From: Bacteroidales bacterium | Lineage (GTDB): Bacteria > Bacteroidota > Bacteroidia > Bacteroidales > UBA932 | DNA length: 64,000 bases | NCBI GenBank assembly: GCA_024401635.1 | Contig: JAKSKP010000003.1 | Location: 1-64,000, forward strand | Reading direction: 5' to 3' | Part shown: positions 16,509-25,949 of the stretch, piece by piece | Position numbering within the stretch: the first letter of the stretch is position 1 | How the letters are laid out: each line of letters starts with the position of its first letter | Translations under genes and position numbers: made by a program | Notes under the pieces: generated by a model | What the model saw: only the letters and a program-made list of their open reading frames with translations | What the model was told of the DNA's origin: nothing | Databases searched by the model: none

Positions 16509-19118
16509 ATGACATCAAAAGAAATACGACGCGCGTTTTTGGACTTTTTCGCTTCCAAAGACCACACCATCGTCCCTTCAGCGCCGATGGTTGTGAAGAA
16601 TGATCCCACACTTATGTTCACCAATGCCGGAATGAACCAGTTCAAGGACTGGTTCCTCGGAAACAGCGTGCCCAAGTACAAGAGGGCCTCGGATTCGCAG
16701 AAATGCCTGCGTGTCAGCGGAAAGCACAATGACCTTGAGGAGGTCGGGCACGATTCCTACCATCATACGATGTTCGAGATGCTGGGCAACTGGAGTTTCG
16801 GGGACTATTTCAAGACAGAAGCCATAGACTGGGCCTGGGAACTGCTGACGGAAGTATACAAACTGGACGTCAACCGCCTGTACGCCACAGTGTTCGAGGG
16901 CAGTGAGGAAGACGGGACGGAGTTCGACACCGAGGCTTTCGCAGCCTGGGAGAAGCACCTTCCCAAGGAGCGCATACTCCGCGGAAACAAGCACGACAAT
17001 TTTTGGGAAATGGGCGATACCGGTCCCTGCGGTCCCTGCTCCGAGATACATATAGACCTTCGCGACGACAACGAGCGCGCCAAGGTGGACGGAGCCTCAC
17101 TCGTAAATACCGGGCATCACCTTGTAATCGAGATATGGAACCTCGTGTTCATGCAGTTCAACCGCAAGGCCGACGGTTCGCTGGAGAACCTGCCCGCGAA
17201 GAACGTGGACACGGGAATGGGCTTCGAGCGCCTCTGTATGGCAATGCAGGGCAAGCAGAGCAACTACGACACCGACGTGTTCACCGGAATGATTCACAGG
17301 ATAGAGGAGCTCAGCGGCCACGGCTACAACGACAGCGATGACGTGGCCATTGCGATGAGGGTCATAGCGGACCACATACGCGCCATAAGCTTCAGCATTG
17401 CCGACGGCCAGCTGCCTTCCAACAACAAGGCAGGCTACGTAATACGCCGCATCCTGCGTCGCGCCGTGAGGTACGGATACACTTTCCTGGGCCTGCAGGA
17501 TCCGTTCCTGTGCCGTCTCGTTCCGCAGCTGGTGGACGATATGGGCGAATTCTACCCGGAACTCATAGCCCAGCAGAAACTCATAGAGAACACCATCAGG
17601 GCCGAGGAACTCGCCTTCTTCAAGACGCTTGACAAGGGCACCGCCCTCCTGGGCGAACTGATGCAGAACGCCGGCAAGGACAAGGTAATCTCCGGCGTGG
17701 ATGCGTTCAAGCTCTACGACACATACGGATTCCCCATAGACCTCACCGAGCTGATAGCCCGCGAACAGGGTTTCACCGTGGACCAGAAAGTATTCGAGGC
17801 CGAGCTGCAGAAGCAGAAGGACCGCGCACGCGCGGCAACGGCCAACGAATTCGGAGACTGGTGCGAACTGCATCCCTGCACCGACGTGGAATTCCTGGGC
17901 TATGACGTCAAGGAATGCGAGGACGCGCTGCTATGCCGTCACCGCATAGTCAAGACCGGCGGCAAGGAATCCATACAGGCAGTGTTCGACCGCACGCCTT
18001 TCTACGGTGAAATGGGCGGTCAGGTGGGCGACACCGGATGGATAGAAGCGGAAGACGGCCAGAGGATCAAGGTGGTGAACACCATCAAGGAGAACGGTCT
18101 GACCATACACGTGCTCGACAAAGTGCCTGCAGACTGCGGAGGATATTTCAGCCTGCACGTGGATGCGGAGCGCCGTGACGCCATTTCGGCCAATCACAGC
18201 GCCACCCACCTCCTCCACCAGGCTCTCCGTGAGGTCCTCGGCACACACGTGGAGCAGAAAGGTTCCTATGTCTGCGACAAATACCTGCGCTTCGACTTCT
18301 CCCATTTCGAGAAGATGACGCCCGAGCAGCTGGACCTTGTCGAGAAGAGGGTGAACTTCCTCATTCGCGAAAACCATCCTCTCGACGAAAAGCGCGATGC
18401 TTCGATGGACGAGGCCAGGGCGATGGGCGCAATGGCGCTGTTCGGAGAGAAATACGGAGACAAGGTAAGGGTAGTGCGCTTCGGTGACAGCGTGGAACTC
18501 TGCGGCGGCGTGCATACCTCGGCCACCGGCCGCATCGGTCTTTTCAAGATAAATTCAGAATCCGCCATATCAGCCGGCATCAGGAGGATAGAGGCCTGCA
18601 CGGGCCTGTACGCCGAGCAGTACGTATGCCAGCTGGAAGACAACATCCGCGCGGCCAGGGCCCTGCTCAACAACGCCGCCGACCTCAAGGGAGCGATTGC
18701 AAAACTCATTGCCGACAACGACAGCTTCAAGAAAGAGATGGACGCGGTGGCGAAAGAACGTGCCGCCGCACTCAGGGATTCGCTGCTGGCAAGCGCACAG
18801 TCCTGCGCCGGTCACAGGCTCATCACCGTCAGCGGCCAATGCAATCCTGCCCTGCTCAGGGATGCCGCCCTGCTCCTGCAGAAGGAGAACGGTCTGGCCC
18901 TTGTGGCAGCCATCCAATGGGAAGGCAAGCCCCAACTGCTCGTGATGTACACGGCCGACCTGGTCGCCGCAGGCAAGAATGCCGGCAATGACGTACGCAA
19001 CGCCGCAAAGAACATCCAGGGTGGCGGCGGCGGACAGCCTTCGCTCGCATCAGCCGGAGGCAAGAACGCCGAAGGTCTGGCAGCAGCACTGGAAGAATTG
19101 AAAAAGAGCGCGGAATAA
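16509..19118 (+). CDS. alaS: Alanine-tRNA ligase
   Basis: 869 residues, normal for AlaS. The N-terminal class II catalytic core (from about residue 4, with the SQKCLRVSGKHNDLEEVG motif), the tRNA-recognition region, the editing domain with zinc ligands HSATH (His563, His567) and CGGVH (Cys665, His669), and the C-terminal DHHA1/C-Ala part ending in the glycine-rich GGGGGQP are all present in order. It charges tRNA-Ala and clears mischarged Ser and Gly. It is followed 24 bases later by the Lpt permease-Fmt fusion. Confidence 0.97.
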   Translation: MTSKEIRRAFLDFFASKDHTIVPSAPMVVKNDPTLMFTNAGMNQFKDWFLGNSVPKYKRASDSQKCLRVSGKHNDLEEVGHDSYHHTMFEMLGNWSFGDYFKTEAIDWAWELLTEVYKLDVNRLYATVFEGSEEDGTEFDTEAFAAWEKHLPKERILRGNKHDNFWEMGDTGPCGPCSEIHIDLRDDNERAKVDGASLVNTGHHLVIEIWNLVFMQFNRKADGSLENLPAKNVDTGMGFERLCMAMQGKQSNYDTDVFTGMIHRIEELSGHGYNDSDDVAIAMRVIADHIRAISFSIADGQLPSNNKAGYVIRRILRRAVRYGYTFLGLQDPFLCRLVPQLVDDMGEFYPELIAQQKLIENTIRAEELAFFKTLDKGTALLGELMQNAGKDKVISGVDAFKLYDTYGFPIDLTELIAREQGFTVDQKVFEAELQKQKDRARAATANEFGDWCELHPCTDVEFLGYDVKECEDALLCRHRIVKTGGKESIQAVFDRTPFYGEMGGQVGDTGWIEAEDGQRIKVVNTIKENGLTIHVLDKVPADCGGYFSLHVDAERRDAISANHSATHLLHQALREVLGTHVEQKGSYVCDKYLRFDFSHFEKMTPEQLDLVEKRVNFLIRENHPLDEKRDASMDEARAMGAMALFGEKYGDKVRVVRFGDSVELCGGVHTSATGRIGLFKINSESAISAGIRRIEACTGLYAEQYVCQLEDNIRAARALLNNAADLKGAIAKLIADNDSFKKEMDAVAKERAAALRDSLLASAQSCAGHRLITVSGQCNPALLRDAALLLQKENGLALVAAIQWEGKPQLLVMYTADLVAAGKNAGNDVRNAAKNIQGGGGGQPSLASAGGKNAEGLAAALEELKKSAE

Positions 19119-19142
19119 CGGACATTAGCGCCTTGAAACATA

Positions 19143-21626
19143 TTGAAGAAACTTGACAACTACATACTGAAATCGTTCATAGGACCGTTTGTGGCGATCC
19201 TGCTGCTGGTCGTGTTCATCCTGATGATGCAGTTTCTATGGCTGTACATCGATGAACTGGTCGGCAAAGGTCTCAGTCTGAAGGTTGTCCTGGAGTTCCT
19301 GGGCTGGGGAGCGGCCACGATGTTGCCCCTGTCCCTGCCTCTCGCCACCATCCTGGCATCGGTGATGACTATGGGAAGCCTGGCCGAGAACAGCGAACTC
19401 ATAGCGATGAAGTCCGCCGGCATATCGCTTGGACGCATAATGACGCCACTCATCGCTTCCTCCTTCGTGATAGCCATAGGCGCATTCTTCATCGCCAACA
19501 ACCTGGTGCCCACGGCCTACAACAACATCTACACCCTTACCGAGGACATACGCAAGACCAAGGATGAGATAAAGATTCCCACCAAGACCTTCTATGACGG
19601 CATAGAAGGATACATACTGCGCGTCGAGGAGAACGACCGCAGGACCGGGATGATGCACGGAGTGATGGTGTACAACCACAGCGAGAACCGCGGCAACATC
19701 TCCCTGGCCATAGCCGACTCGGCGATGATGAAGATGTCAGCCGACAAGACCTATCTCACCTTTGCGATGTACAACGGCGTCAACTACGACGAGAGCAACT
19801 CCCAGAGAGGTCAGGACACCACCAGACAGCTGCAGAGGATAGAATTCACCCGTCAGGAGCTCATCATCCCGCTGGAGCATTACGAGTTCGAGAAGACCGA
19901 AGTCGGAAGATATTCGGACCAGGCCAAGTCAATGAGTCTCGGCGACCTTATGGAAGATCAGGATTCGATACGCTGCGAACTCAACGATAGGATAGGCCTG
20001 CAGCTCAGCGAACTGCGCAAGGACGGAACCCTCCAGTACAACTGGCAGATTGACACCTCCAGCCTGAGGAAGAAGGGCACGACGCTCTTCCCCCTGGACA
20101 GCCTGCGCGACGACAGCATAGAAAAGAGGATTAACCAGCACGATATAGCCATAGGAAGGCTCAACACCCTGATCTCGACGCTGAGCAGCTTCGACAGGGA
20201 CACCTACAGCCAGAGTTTCACGCTCAAGCTGATAGACATAGAGATATACAAGAAATTCTCCCTGGCGCTGGCCTGCTTCATACTGTTCTTCATAGGAGCT
20301 CCCCTGGGAGCGGTCATACGCAAGGGCGGACTCGGCACCCCGGCCATAATCTCCATCCTTTTCTTCGTACTCTACTATATAGTGGATATGGTGGGGACAA
20401 AGCTTGCAAGGGACGGAGCGATAGACCCCATAACCGGAGCCTTCATCGCCTCATACATCTTGTTCCCGCTGGGAGGATTCCTGACCTACAAGGCCATCAA
20501 CGACGAATCCATACTGGGGAACGATGCGCTGATAAACCAATGGAAGAAAATAAAGACCAAAGTGATGGAACTGTTCAGAAAGACGAATATCATCTATATG
20601 GGTACACCGGAATTCGCCGTGGCGCCTTTACAGGCTCTGCTCGATTCCGGCTACAACGTGGTGGCCGTGGTCACCGTCCCCGACAAGCCTTCCGGCCGCG
20701 GACAGGCCGTGAACGAGAGCGCGGTGAAGAAGTTCGCCGTGGAAAAAGGCATTCCAGTACTTCAGCCGGAGAAACTCAAGGATCCCGAATTCATCTCGAG
20801 CCTGCAGTCCTACAAGCCTGACCTTTTCGTAGTAGTTGCGTTCAGGATGCTGCCCCGTGAGGTATGGAGCATACCCCGCCTGGGCACGTTCAACCTGCAC
20901 GCCGCCCTGCTGCCTCAATACCGCGGTGCAGCTCCCATCAACTGGGCCGTGATAAACGGGGAGAAGGCCACCGGTGTGACGTCCTTCCTCATCGACAGCG
21001 GAGTCGACACGGGAACCATACTTATACGCGAACAGTACAAGATAACTCCCGACGACACTGCCGCCACCGTACACGACAAGCTTATGGAAATGGGCTCACG
21101 CGTAGTCGTACAGACGGTTCAGGGACTTATGGAAGGCAATATCGACGCCCGGGTGCAGAAGAGTTTCATCCAGGGCGAGGAGATTCTGCACAAAGCTCCC
21201 AAGCTCTCGCGCGAGTTGTGCCATATAGACTGGAACGACACTGCCGTACATATCGTCAACCTGATACGGGGATTGTCCGACTACCCCTGTGCCTACACCG
21301 AACTGTATCCGGTTTCCGCCGATTCCGCTTCCGCGACGGCACTCAAGATATACCGGGCCAGGGCTGAAAGGCAGCTGCCTTCAGGTGAAGTCCTGCCGGC
21401 GGCGGGTACCGTAGTTTCCGACGGAAAGAACTGGCTGGGCGTTGCCGCCTCCGACGGTGTGGTAATGCTTGAAGAGGTCCAACTGGCCGGCAAGAAACGT
21501 ATGGGCATCGAGGACTTCCTGCGCGGTTTCCACGAGCCCGGTTCATACAAGGTGACCGCAGGAACATCCAAGGGCATACTTGATGCAGTCCACGACAGCG
21601 AAAGGGCGGAAGCGGTTTCGCGATAG
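19143..21626 (+). CDS. fmt: LptF/LptG-type permease fused to methionyl-tRNA formyltransferase
   Basis: One open frame of 827 codons joins two unrelated proteins. Residues 1 to about 465 are a YjgP/YjgQ (LptF/LptG) permease: membrane helices near 13-35, 55-75 and 97-120, a periplasmic beta region, and three more helices near 370-450. From about 484 comes a complete Fmt: NIIYMGTPEFAV, the formyl-tetrahydrofolate site NLHAALLP (His586) and DSGVDTG, and the C-terminal OB-like domain. There is no stop between them; ATG at 20565 (codon 475) could be an internal start, but it has no clear Shine-Dalgarno. The first codon is TTG at 19143; it gives the standard KKLDNYILK opening. The permease should act in LPS export and Fmt in initiator tRNA formylation, so the fusion is surprising. 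It could be a real two-part protein, two proteins from one message, or a lost stop codon. Confidence 0.85.
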   Translation: MKKLDNYILKSFIGPFVAILLLVVFILMMQFLWLYIDELVGKGLSLKVVLEFLGWGAATMLPLSLPLATILASVMTMGSLAENSELIAMKSAGISLGRIMTPLIASSFVIAIGAFFIANNLVPTAYNNIYTLTEDIRKTKDEIKIPTKTFYDGIEGYILRVEENDRRTGMMHGVMVYNHSENRGNISLAIADSAMMKMSADKTYLTFAMYNGVNYDESNSQRGQDTTRQLQRIEFTRQELIIPLEHYEFEKTEVGRYSDQAKSMSLGDLMEDQDSIRCELNDRIGLQLSELRKDGTLQYNWQIDTSSLRKKGTTLFPLDSLRDDSIEKRINQHDIAIGRLNTLISTLSSFDRDTYSQSFTLKLIDIEIYKKFSLALACFILFFIGAPLGAVIRKGGLGTPAIISILFFVLYYIVDMVGTKLARDGAIDPITGAFIASYILFPLGGFLTYKAINDESILGNDALINQWKKIKTKVMELFRKTNIIYMGTPEFAVAPLQALLDSGYNVVAVVTVPDKPSGRGQAVNESAVKKFAVEKGIPVLQPEKLKDPEFISSLQSYKPDLFVVVAFRMLPREVWSIPRLGTFNLHAALLPQYRGAAPINWAVINGEKATGVTSFLIDSGVDTGTILIREQYKITPDDTAATVHDKLMEMGSRVVVQTVQGLMEGNIDARVQKSFIQGEEILHKAPKLSRELCHIDWNDTAVHIVNLIRGLSDYPCAYTELYPVSADSASATALKIYRARAERQLPSGEVLPAAGTVVSDGKNWLGVAASDGVVMLEEVQLAGKKRMGIEDFLRGFHEPGSYKVTAGTSKGILDAVHDSERAEAVSR

Positions 21627-21641
21627 AATGATGCCTCTGCA

Positions 21642-22280
21642 GTGAAAAGCGCCGTTGTCATAGGAGGAGGACAATTCCCCTCAAAAGCCTACCCTATCCA
21701 TCTGATTTCACAGGCCGATGTCATCGTGTGCTGTGACGGAGCCGTGCGTGCATACCTGCGCCGCTTTCCCGAAAGGCTTCCCGACGTGGTCATAGGCGAC
21801 ATGGACTCCCTGCCGGGTTCATTCCTCAAGACATACGGCGGCAAATGGGTCAAGGTCACCGACCAGGAAACCAACGATCAGACCAAAGCATTCAACTGGC
21901 TTCTGGAAAACCATTCGGACCTGGACGAAATACATTTCATAGGGGCCACCGGCAAGAGGGTCGACCACACCGTGGCAAACCTCTCGCTGCTGACCGAATA
22001 TGCGGCAAAAGCGGGAGACGGCATAAGGATAGATTCCGTAAGCGACAGCGAAACCGTCTTCCCTATGCTGGACAGCGGCTCCTTCCTGTGCGGAGAAGGC
22101 CGTCCCGTATCCATTTTCTCCCCCGACAACACGCTGAAAATGAAATCGGCGGGCCTTGAATGGCCCACCGACAACGTATCTTTCGACAACTGGTGGAAAG
22201 CCAGCCTCAACCGCGCCTGCGCCGATGAGGTAACCCTGACCTTCAGCCACCCGTCACGAGCGCTCGTAGTCCTTGGATAA
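21642..22280 (+). CDS. Thiamine pyrophosphokinase
   Basis: 212 residues. It transfers pyrophosphate from ATP to thiamine to make thiamine diphosphate. The N-terminal domain has CDGAVRAYL and the metal-binding GDMDS at 52-56, followed by DQETNDQTKAF, all hallmarks of the family (Thi80/ThiN). A smaller C-terminal beta domain follows. The start is GTG at 21642; the ATGs just upstream are out of frame or closed at once. It lies 15 bases after the Lpt-Fmt gene and stops two bases from the convergent MFS gene. Confidence 0.9.
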   Translation: MKSAVVIGGGQFPSKAYPIHLISQADVIVCCDGAVRAYLRRFPERLPDVVIGDMDSLPGSFLKTYGGKWVKVTDQETNDQTKAFNWLLENHSDLDEIHFIGATGKRVDHTVANLSLLTEYAAKAGDGIRIDSVSDSETVFPMLDSGSFLCGEGRPVSIFSPDNTLKMKSAGLEWPTDNVSFDNWWKASLNRACADEVTLTFSHPSRALVVLG

Positions 22281-22282
22281 GA

Positions 22283-23563
22283 CTACTTGCTCTTTACCGG
22301 AGTATCCTTGAATGCGAATATGAAAGCTATCGCCACTACCAGCGAGTAGGCGGCGAAAACATACCACGCGGCCGCCCAGGACGGCTCGGCTGCATTGTAG
22401 ACGTAATGGTCGACGACTGCGCCGGCGGCGAGTGTTCCTATGGTGGCTCCGAGGCCGTTGGTCATCAGCATGAAGAGTCCCTGCGCTGAAGAACGTATCT
22501 CCTCGGACACACACTGCTCGACATAGAGGGAACCGGAAATGTTGAAGAAGTCAAATGCCACACCGTACACTATGCAGCTGAGGATGAAGAGAAGCACACC
22601 GGGCATATCGGGAGTGCCGAGGCCGAAGAAGGCGAAACGGAGCACCCAGGCGAACATCGCTATGAGTATCACCTTCTTGATGCCGAACCTCTTCATAAAG
22701 AAAGGTATCAGGAGGATGCAGAGCGTCTCGGATGTCTGGGAAATGGCCAGCAGCGCATTGGAGTTCTCCACGGCGAAGGTGTGGGCATATGCCTCGATTT
22801 CACCGAAGGACCCGAGGAACGTGTTTGCGTAACCGTTGGTTATCTGCAGTGATGCGCCGAGCAGCATCGAGAATATGAAGAATACGGCGAACTGGCCGTC
22901 CTTGAACAGGGCGAAGGCGTTCAGGCCGAGGGCATCCATAAGACCGCCCTTCTTCTCCCCTTTGTTGACGGGGCAGGCCGGCATAGTGAGGGCGTAACCG
23001 AACAGCACGACCGACAATATTCCGGAAGCGATGAGCTGCGTATAGGAATCCTGCATGGCCACGCCGTCAATCTTGACCCAGTTGGTGGCAAGCATACTGC
23101 AGATGAAGCCCACCGTACCGAACACCCTGACGGGAGGGAAGGCCTTCACGGGGTCCTTGCCTACCTGCGCAAATGCATTGTAAGCCACTGAATATGAAAG
23201 TGCTATGGTAGGCATAAAGAAAGCCACGCTGAAGCTGTAGAGGGTGAAAAGAGGAGCAAATTCCACCTGGGCGCCGGCCGTCCTGCAATACAGACCGGCC
23301 GATATCATGAATACGCCGGCGAGCAGATGGCACAGGGCGAAGACCTTCTGGGCCTGAATCTTGCGGTCGGCGATGATACCGACTATGGCAGGCATGAATA
23401 TCGACACAATGCCCTGCATCGCGAAGAACCACTTGATCTGGGGACCCAGACCGGCGTTGCCCAGATAACGGCCGAGAGAGGTGAGATATGCACCCCATAC
23501 GGCGAACTCCAGGAAATTGAACAGAATCAGCTTTGCGCTGATGGTTTTGGCTTGATTTTCCAT
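22283..23563 (-). CDS. MFS transporter, nucleoside:H+ symporter type
   Basis: 426 residues with about twelve membrane helices. The opening (ISAKLILFNFLEFAVWGAY) and the spacing of helices resemble the NupG/XapB nucleoside:H+ symporter group of the major facilitator superfamily. It would import nucleosides through the inner membrane. Substrate choice within the group is not certain. It is monocistronic, convergent with the thiamine pyrophosphokinase gene and divergent from tgt. Confidence 0.8.
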   Translation of the reverse strand: MENQAKTISAKLILFNFLEFAVWGAYLTSLGRYLGNAGLGPQIKWFFAMQGIVSIFMPAIVGIIADRKIQAQKVFALCHLLAGVFMISAGLYCRTAGAQVEFAPLFTLYSFSVAFFMPTIALSYSVAYNAFAQVGKDPVKAFPPVRVFGTVGFICSMLATNWVKIDGVAMQDSYTQLIASGILSVVLFGYALTMPACPVNKGEKKGGLMDALGLNAFALFKDGQFAVFFIFSMLLGASLQITNGYANTFLGSFGEIEAYAHTFAVENSNALLAISQTSETLCILLIPFFMKRFGIKKVILIAMFAWVLRFAFFGLGTPDMPGVLLFILSCIVYGVAFDFFNISGSLYVEQCVSEEIRSSAQGLFMLMTNGLGATIGTLAAGAVVDHYVYNAAEPSWAAAWYVFAAYSLVVAIAFIFAFKDTPVKSK

Positions 23564-23594
23564 ATTTATTGAATCTTGTTTGGCTTCAGTCCTA

Positions 23595-23602
23595 CAAATT
23601 TA
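23595..23602 (-). promoter_or_regulatory. -7 box of the MFS gene
   Basis: TAAATTTG on the minus strand, 31 bases before the ATG at 23563, in the divergent spacer shared with tgt. Confidence 0.45.
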
Positions 23603-23624
23603 AAAGTTTTTACACAAAGTTTCG

Positions 23625-23632
23625 TATCTTTG
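23625..23632 (+). promoter_or_regulatory. -7 box of tgt
   Basis: TATCTTTG, 17 bases before the ATG at 23650, so the leader would be short. No clear -33 box. Confidence 0.45.
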
Positions 23633-23649
23633 AGAGATTTATTGCTGCA

Positions 23650-24780
23650 ATGGATTTCAAGCTCATAGCCACAGACAGGGAAAGCCACGCACGGGCCGGC
23701 GTCCTGACAACGGACCACGGCCGGATAGAGACACCCATTTTCATGCCCGTGGGCACGGTGGGGTCGGTGAAAGGCGTTTTCCACCGCGACCTTCGCGAGG
23801 ACATAGGCGCTCAAATCATTCTGGGCAACACCTACCACCTGTACCTGCGCCCCGGTCTGGAGATATTGAAAGCCGTTGGAGGCCTGCACAAATTCACCAC
23901 CTGGGACAGACCCATACTGACGGACAGCGGAGGCTTCCAGATATTCTCCCTGACCGGAATCAGAAAACTAACCGCTGAAGGGTGCACGTTCCAGAGCCAC
24001 ATCGACGGCAGCAGGCACACATTCACCCCGGAAAACAACGTAGACACGCAGCGCATCATAGGCGCCGACATAATGATGGCCCTGGACGAATGCTGTCCCG
24101 GAGACGCTGACAGGAAATATGCGGAGAAATCACTCAAGCTGACTCAGAACTGGTTGGAACGCTATGCGGAAAAGTTCAGGCATACCGAGCCTCTGTATGG
24201 CTACAACCAAACGTTCTTCCCCATAATCCAGGGCTGCGTCTATCCGGACCTGCGCGTGAAGGCGGCCGAGCACGCGCTGAAATATTCGGAAATCGGCATA
24301 GCCATAGGCGGTCTTGCCGTGGGAGAGCCCACCGAGAAGATGTACGAGATGCTGGAGGTCCTGCATCCTGTGATACCCGATGACAAGGCCAGGTATCTTA
24401 TGGGGGTCGGCACCCCCGAGAACATACTGGAGGCAATAGAGCGCGGAGTGGATATGTTCGACTGCGTGATGCCCACCCGCAACGGACGCAACGGAATGCT
24501 GTTCACCTGGAACGGCATAATGAACATGCGCAACAGGAAATGGGCCGACGACTTCGGCCCCATAGACCCCGACGGCTCGTCTTTCGTGGACAGGACATAT
24601 TCCAGAGCCTATCTGCGCCATCTGTTCATAGCCGGAGAGATGTTCGCCGCCCAGCTTGCCTCCGAGCATAACCTCGCCTTCTATCTGGACCTGGTCCGCA
24701 CTGCAAGGCGGCACATACTGGACGGTGACTTCGCCGCCTGGAAGAAAGAGACTGTGAAACGCCTCACGAAGAGACTGTAG
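23650..24780 (+). CDS. tgt: tRNA-guanine transglycosylase lacking the zinc cysteines
   Basis: 376 residues. It swaps guanine 34 of certain tRNAs for preQ1 in the queuosine pathway. DSGGFQ is at 92-97 with the catalytic Asp92, and the nucleophile Asp lies in FDCVMPTRNGRNG in the C-terminal third. The usual CxCxxC zinc motif, expected just before YSRAYLRHL, is replaced by GSSFVD, so three of the four zinc ligands are missing; the His of the fourth (SEHN) is still there. The start at ATG 23650 follows from the family; the open frame reaches back to 23569 through unrelated sequence. lptG follows by 20 bases. Confidence 0.93.
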   Translation: MDFKLIATDRESHARAGVLTTDHGRIETPIFMPVGTVGSVKGVFHRDLREDIGAQIILGNTYHLYLRPGLEILKAVGGLHKFTTWDRPILTDSGGFQIFSLTGIRKLTAEGCTFQSHIDGSRHTFTPENNVDTQRIIGADIMMALDECCPGDADRKYAEKSLKLTQNWLERYAEKFRHTEPLYGYNQTFFPIIQGCVYPDLRVKAAEHALKYSEIGIAIGGLAVGEPTEKMYEMLEVLHPVIPDDKARYLMGVGTPENILEAIERGVDMFDCVMPTRNGRNGMLFTWNGIMNMRNRKWADDFGPIDPDGSSFVDRTYSRAYLRHLFIAGEMFAAQLASEHNLAFYLDLVRTARRHILDGDFAAWKKETVKRLTKRL

Positions 24781-24800
24781 AACTTCGACAAGACTGTAGG

Positions 24801-25916
24801 ATGAACTGGAAAGACATACTGTACGAATGGAGGCCGAAGAAGCTGGACTGGTACATAATCAGGCGCTTCATCAGCACGTTCTTCGTCGCCCTCTTCCTCA
24901 TAATAATCATAGTCATCATCTTCGACATATCGGAGAAGATAGACGATTTCGTGACCAAGGAAGCCCCTCTGAAGGCCATCATCCTCGACTATTACGTGAA
25001 CTTCATACCGTATTTCATGAATATGTTCTCCCCCATCTTCATATTCATAACGGTAATCTTCTTCACGTCGCGCCTGGCGGCGAACTCGGAGATAATAGCC
25101 GTGCTTTCCTGCGGCATATCGTTCCAGAGGCTGCTGCGGCCGTATATGCTGTCGGCTGCGTTCATATCAATCATATCCCTCTCCCTGAACCTGTGGGTGA
25201 TACCTCACGCCAACAAGGTGAGAATGGCCTTCGAGACGGAATACGTGCACGACTACAACAGGCAGGTCAGCATGCGCAACCTGCACTACCAGATAAACCC
25301 CGGAGAATTCGTTTACGTGGAGTCTTTCAGCAACTGGAACAACACCGCCTACCGCTTCACGCTGGAGAAGATAGAGAACCACGAGATAGTCAGCAAGCTG
25401 TCAGCGGAACAGGCGGTATGGGACAGCACTTTCTGCGGATGGAGGCTGAAGAAATATTTCATAAGGGAATACGGCGCAGCTCTGGAGGACAAGGTGAGGA
25501 ACGGCCAGCAGCTGGACACCGTGATAAACCTCACCATAGGAGACTTCAAGAAAACCAGGAAATACGAGACCCAGCTGGATATCAACGAGCTTAACGATTA
25601 CATCGATATGAAAAGAATGCGCGGCGATGCCGATATAAAGAAGGCCCTCATCGAGAAGAACACGAGGTACGCCATGCCCTTCTCCGCATTCATCCTGACC
25701 ATCATAGGAGTTGCCCTGTCCTCACGCAAGCGCAGGGGCGGCATAGGTTGGAACCTGGCCCTGGGCATAGCCCTGAGCTTCTCCTACATACTTTTCCAGA
25801 AGTTCAGCGAAATGTTCGTGATAGCGGACACTATGCCGGCACCCATAGCCATATGGCTGCCCAACGTAATCTTCACGGGAATCGCGATTTTCCTCTACAG
25901 GATGGCTCCGAAGTAA
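24801..25916 (+). CDS. lptG: LptF/LptG-family LPS export permease
   Basis: 371 residues, YjgP/YjgQ family. Membrane helices near 22-45, 65-88 and 105-128, a periplasmic beta-jellyroll region, and helices near 285-365. The opening KKLDWYIIRRFISTFFVALF is typical. With LptF and the ATPase LptB it forms the inner-membrane complex that lifts LPS toward the LptA bridge. The likely partner is the permease half of the fusion at 19143. Whether this one is LptF or LptG cannot be settled from sequence alone. It shares a transcript with tgt. Confidence 0.85.
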   Translation: MNWKDILYEWRPKKLDWYIIRRFISTFFVALFLIIIIVIIFDISEKIDDFVTKEAPLKAIILDYYVNFIPYFMNMFSPIFIFITVIFFTSRLAANSEIIAVLSCGISFQRLLRPYMLSAAFISIISLSLNLWVIPHANKVRMAFETEYVHDYNRQVSMRNLHYQINPGEFVYVESFSNWNNTAYRFTLEKIENHEIVSKLSAEQAVWDSTFCGWRLKKYFIREYGAALEDKVRNGQQLDTVINLTIGDFKKTRKYETQLDINELNDYIDMKRMRGDADIKKALIEKNTRYAMPFSAFILTIIGVALSSRKRRGGIGWNLALGIALSFSYILFQKFSEMFVIADTMPAPIAIWLPNVIFTGIAIFLYRMAPK

Positions 25917-25936
25917 AGCCCGGCAATCCGGGGGCT
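25917..25936. terminator. Possible terminator between convergent genes
   Basis: AGCCC at 25917-25921 pairs with GGGCT at 25932-25936, with two inner G-C pairs and a short bulge. It lies between the convergent lptG and aldo/keto reductase genes. There is no T-run, so it is only a candidate. Confidence 0.35.
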
Positions 25937-25949
25937 GAGGCGGCATCCC

